A stretch of 6,694 nucleotides of DNA from Bacillota bacterium (GTDB taxonomy: Bacteria > Bacillota > Clostridia > Lachnospirales > Lachnospiraceae), in assembly GCA_023428655.1 (NCBI GenBank), contig JAEYXC010000360.1, forward strand, positions 1 through 6,694, read 5' to 3'. Both the position numbers and the translations under genes were made by a program. The notes under the pieces were generated by a model. It was not told where the DNA came from. It saw only the letters and a list, made by a program, of their open reading frames with translations, and searched no databases. Within the stretch, counting starts at the first letter, position 1, and each line of letters starts with the position of its first letter. Of the stretch, positions 4,977-6,694 are shown in pieces.

Positions 4977-6694
4977 AGGTAACCTCCTCCATGTCTGCAA
5001 CAGCCAGTCCTTCGTCAAAGCATACACCGCCACCGAATTCCTTCGCGCCGCAATTCGCACAGGCTTGCTTACAGTTCGGAGTAACCTTTCCAGCCTTGGC
5101 CCTCTTATACTCTCTCAGTAGAAACGCTTTGGTTACTCCAACATCAATGAAGTCCCAAGGGAATATCTCCTGCTCCTCGCGCTCTCTACAATTGTAGAAT
5201 TCCATATCGATGCCATTCTCCTCAAAGGCCTTCATCCATTTATCATAATCAAAATGCTCGGACCAGGAATCATAAAGACATCCGGCCTTATACGCATCCA
5301 CAATCGCTTTGCTTACTCTTCGATCGCCTCTTGCGAATACTCCCTCAAGCTCCGTTACCTCAGCCTCGTGCCAGTTATATTTAATGCTCTTGAAGTTTAA
5401 TTGCTCCTTCATCTTACTCTTTAGGAACCGCTGCTTCTCCACATACTCTGTACCGGTAATCATTCTTGACCACTGGAAGGGTGTGAAGGGCTTTGGTACG
5501 AAGAAGGAGGTACTGGACGTAATACTAACCTTGCCATTTCTCTGGTCCTTCGGTATCGTATAGTACTCTCTGGCAATCCGGTCGGACAGAATTGCAATTC
5601 CTTCTACATCCTCCTCTGTCTCCGTGGGAAGTCCCAGCATAAAATACAGCTTGACCTTATTCCAGCCACTCTGGAAGGCCTTCATTGCACCACCGAGAAT
5701 CGCTTCCTCTGTCAGACCCTTGTTGATTACATCACGGAGTCTTTGCGTTCCGGCTTCGGGAGCAAAGGTCAGACTGCTCTTACGAATATCCTGAACCTTA
5801 CTCATTACATCCAGTGCAAAGGCGTCAATACGAAGAGAGGGCAAGGAAATATTCACTCCCTTAGTGCCGAATTCCTCAATCAAGAAATAGACCAGCTCCT
5901 GTAAGCAGGAATAATCACTGGAGCTTAAGGAGCTTAAGGAAATCTCCTCATGTCCGGTGGAGGAAAGCATTTCATAAGCACATTTTTTTAGGTATTCAAT
6001 ATCTCTCTCCCTGGTCGGACGATAAATCATACCCGCCTGGCAGAAGCGACAGCCGCGAATACAGCCTCTCTGAATCTCCAGCACTACTCTATCCTGGGTA
6101 GCCTTTATAAATGGAACTAAGGGCTTCATAGGATAAAAGGTATCACTGAGATTCATCTCCACCCGCTTCTTCACGCTGCTTGGAGCATGGGGATTATTCG
6201 GGAGGAAGCTTTCAATGGTGCCATCCTCCTTATAATTTACATCATAAAAAGCAGGCACATACATTCCATCAATCTGCGCCACTCTTTCTAAATATTCCCT
6301 TCTGGATTTCCCAGCCTTCTTATATTCCTTATAGGTATCAATAATCTCATGATAGGCAGCTTCTCCCTCTCCGATATAGAAGAAGTCGAAAAAGTCCGCG
6401 ATGGGCTCCGGATTATAGCTACAAGGGCCACCGCCGATGACCAGGGGATGCTCTTCGGTACGATCCTTTGCATAGATCGGTATCCCTGACAGCTCTAAAA
6501 TCTGAAGAATATTGGTGTAACACATCTCATATTGAAGTGTAATACCAAGAAAATCAAAATCCTTCACCGGTTCCTGGCTCTCCAGTGCAAATAAGGGAAT
6601 ATGACGTTCTCTCATCAGCTTGTCCATATCCACCCAAGGGGAGTAAACCCTCTCACAATAGGTATCCTCGCGACGATTAAACATATCATAAAGG
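4966..6694 (-). CDS. Radical SAM protein of the TIGR03960 type (B12-binding-like N-terminus), 5' partial
   Basis: Putative radical SAM enzyme of unknown reaction. The frame stays open through the right edge, reading LYDMFNRRED; the ATG at 6684 is internal, and perhaps 50-60 N-terminal residues lie outside. Counting from that Met, the N-terminal part resembles the B12-binding-like domain of radical SAM methylthiotransferase-type proteins, with VIGGGPCSYNPEPIADFFD at 82-100 and IGEGE at 104-108. The radical SAM core follows, with the [4Fe-4S] motif GCIRGCRFC (Cys208, Cys212, Cys215). The barrel strands include LSSLSSSDYS, SLPSLRIDAF, LTFAPEAGTQRLR and FMLGLPTETEED. A second cysteine set sits near the C-terminus: Cys538, Cys542 and Cys545 in NCKQACANCG, plus Cys555, possibly a further cluster site. 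It is paired with the DUF2344 gene (11-bp overlap). The family assignment is strong; the substrate is unknown. Confidence 0.93.
   Translation of the reverse strand, partial: LYDMFNRREDTYCERVYSPWVDMDKLMRERHIPLFALESQEPVKDFDFLGITLQYEMCYTNILQILELSGIPIYAKDRTEEHPLVIGGGPCSYNPEPIADFFDFFYIGEGEAAYHEIIDTYKEYKKAGKSRREYLERVAQIDGMYVPAFYDVNYKEDGTIESFLPNNPHAPSSVKKRVEMNLSDTFYPMKPLVPFIKATQDRVVLEIQRGCIRGCRFCQAGMIYRPTRERDIEYLKKCAYEMLSSTGHEEISLSSLSSSDYSCLQELVYFLIEEFGTKGVNISLPSLRIDAFALDVMSKVQDIRKSSLTFAPEAGTQRLRDVINKGLTEEAILGGAMKAFQSGWNKVKLYFMLGLPTETEEDVEGIAILSDRIAREYYTIPKDQRNGKVSITSSTSFFVPKPFTPFQWSRMITGTEYVEKQRFLKSKMKEQLNFKSIKYNWHEAEVTELEGVFARGDRRVSKAIVDAYKAGCLYDSWSEHFDYDKWMKAFEENGIDMEFYNCREREEQEIFPWDFIDVGVTKAFLLREYKRAKAGKVTPNCKQACANCGAKEFGGGVCFDEGLAVADMEEVTYES
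4983..4990 (-). promoter_or_regulatory. Shine-Dalgarno site inside the radical SAM gene that fixes the DUF2344 start
   Basis: GGAGGAGG on the minus strand, ending 6 nt before the ATG at 4976. It is embedded in the last codons of the radical SAM gene (encoding MEEV). This supports coupled expression and argues against the open frame's first ATG at 5060. Confidence 0.8.

Noticed and set aside
4344..5563. Several plus-strand open frames opposite the DUF2344 and radical SAM genes
   Set aside because: They are antisense shadows of genes with strong family motifs, and their proteins show no domain or signal.
5921..5938. Tandem direct repeat of the 9-mer GAGCTTAAG
   Set aside because: It encodes the family-typical Leu-Ser-Ser repeat in the radical SAM barrel (LSSLSSSDYS); codon reuse explains it.
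6288..6473. Minus-strand 61-codon frame inside the radical SAM gene
   Set aside because: It overlaps conserved coding sequence in another frame, with no separate evidence of expression.

Overview
The window reads as a chromosomal segment of a low-to-moderate GC Gram-positive anaerobe of the Clostridia, most likely Lachnospiraceae-like. The grounds are the strong GGAGG ribosome binding sites, the Gram-positive lipoprotein signal, and the linkage of a radical SAM protein, a DUF2344 protein and an RNase E/G. The placement is inferred from gene content and style, not from a database match. There are six protein-coding genes, two of them cut by the window edges. I see no rRNA, tRNA, CRISPR array, insertion sequence or phage gene.

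Left part (1-927). The 3' part of an ABC-2-type exporter permease runs rightward off the left edge. It ends just before a perfect 17-bp hairpin that lies in the convergent gap and probably stops transcription from one or both sides. From the other side comes a leftward monocistronic gene for a secreted, lipid-anchored alpha/beta hydrolase of the prolyl-oligopeptidase (S9) type. It has its own extended -10 promoter and a roughly 130-nt leader containing a possible 19-codon ORF.

Right part (2158-6694). Four leftward genes form an RNA-metabolism-flavoured cluster. In transcription order they are a radical SAM protein (start beyond the right edge), a DUF2344 'radical SAM-linked' protein (11-bp overlap), a short RNase E/G, and a YbaK/EbsC-type aminoacyl-tRNA deacylase (ATGA overlap with the RNase gene). 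A clear terminator closes the cluster. The only sizeable break is the 241 nt between the DUF2344 stop and the RNase start. It has a candidate promoter and two mutually exclusive hairpins, so rng-ybaK may be expressed separately from the upstream pair.

For three genes (hydrolase, RNase, DUF2344) the longest open frame begins upstream of the better start. A GGAGG-type site at good spacing favours an internal ATG, and the coordinates given use it.

The most interesting points are the uncharacterised radical SAM/DUF2344 pair with a second cysteine cluster, the apparent loss of the Zn-link tetramerisation segment from the RNase, and the tight coupling of a tRNA proofreading enzyme to an endoribonuclease. 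Nothing here is a clear-cut new defence or mobile system.
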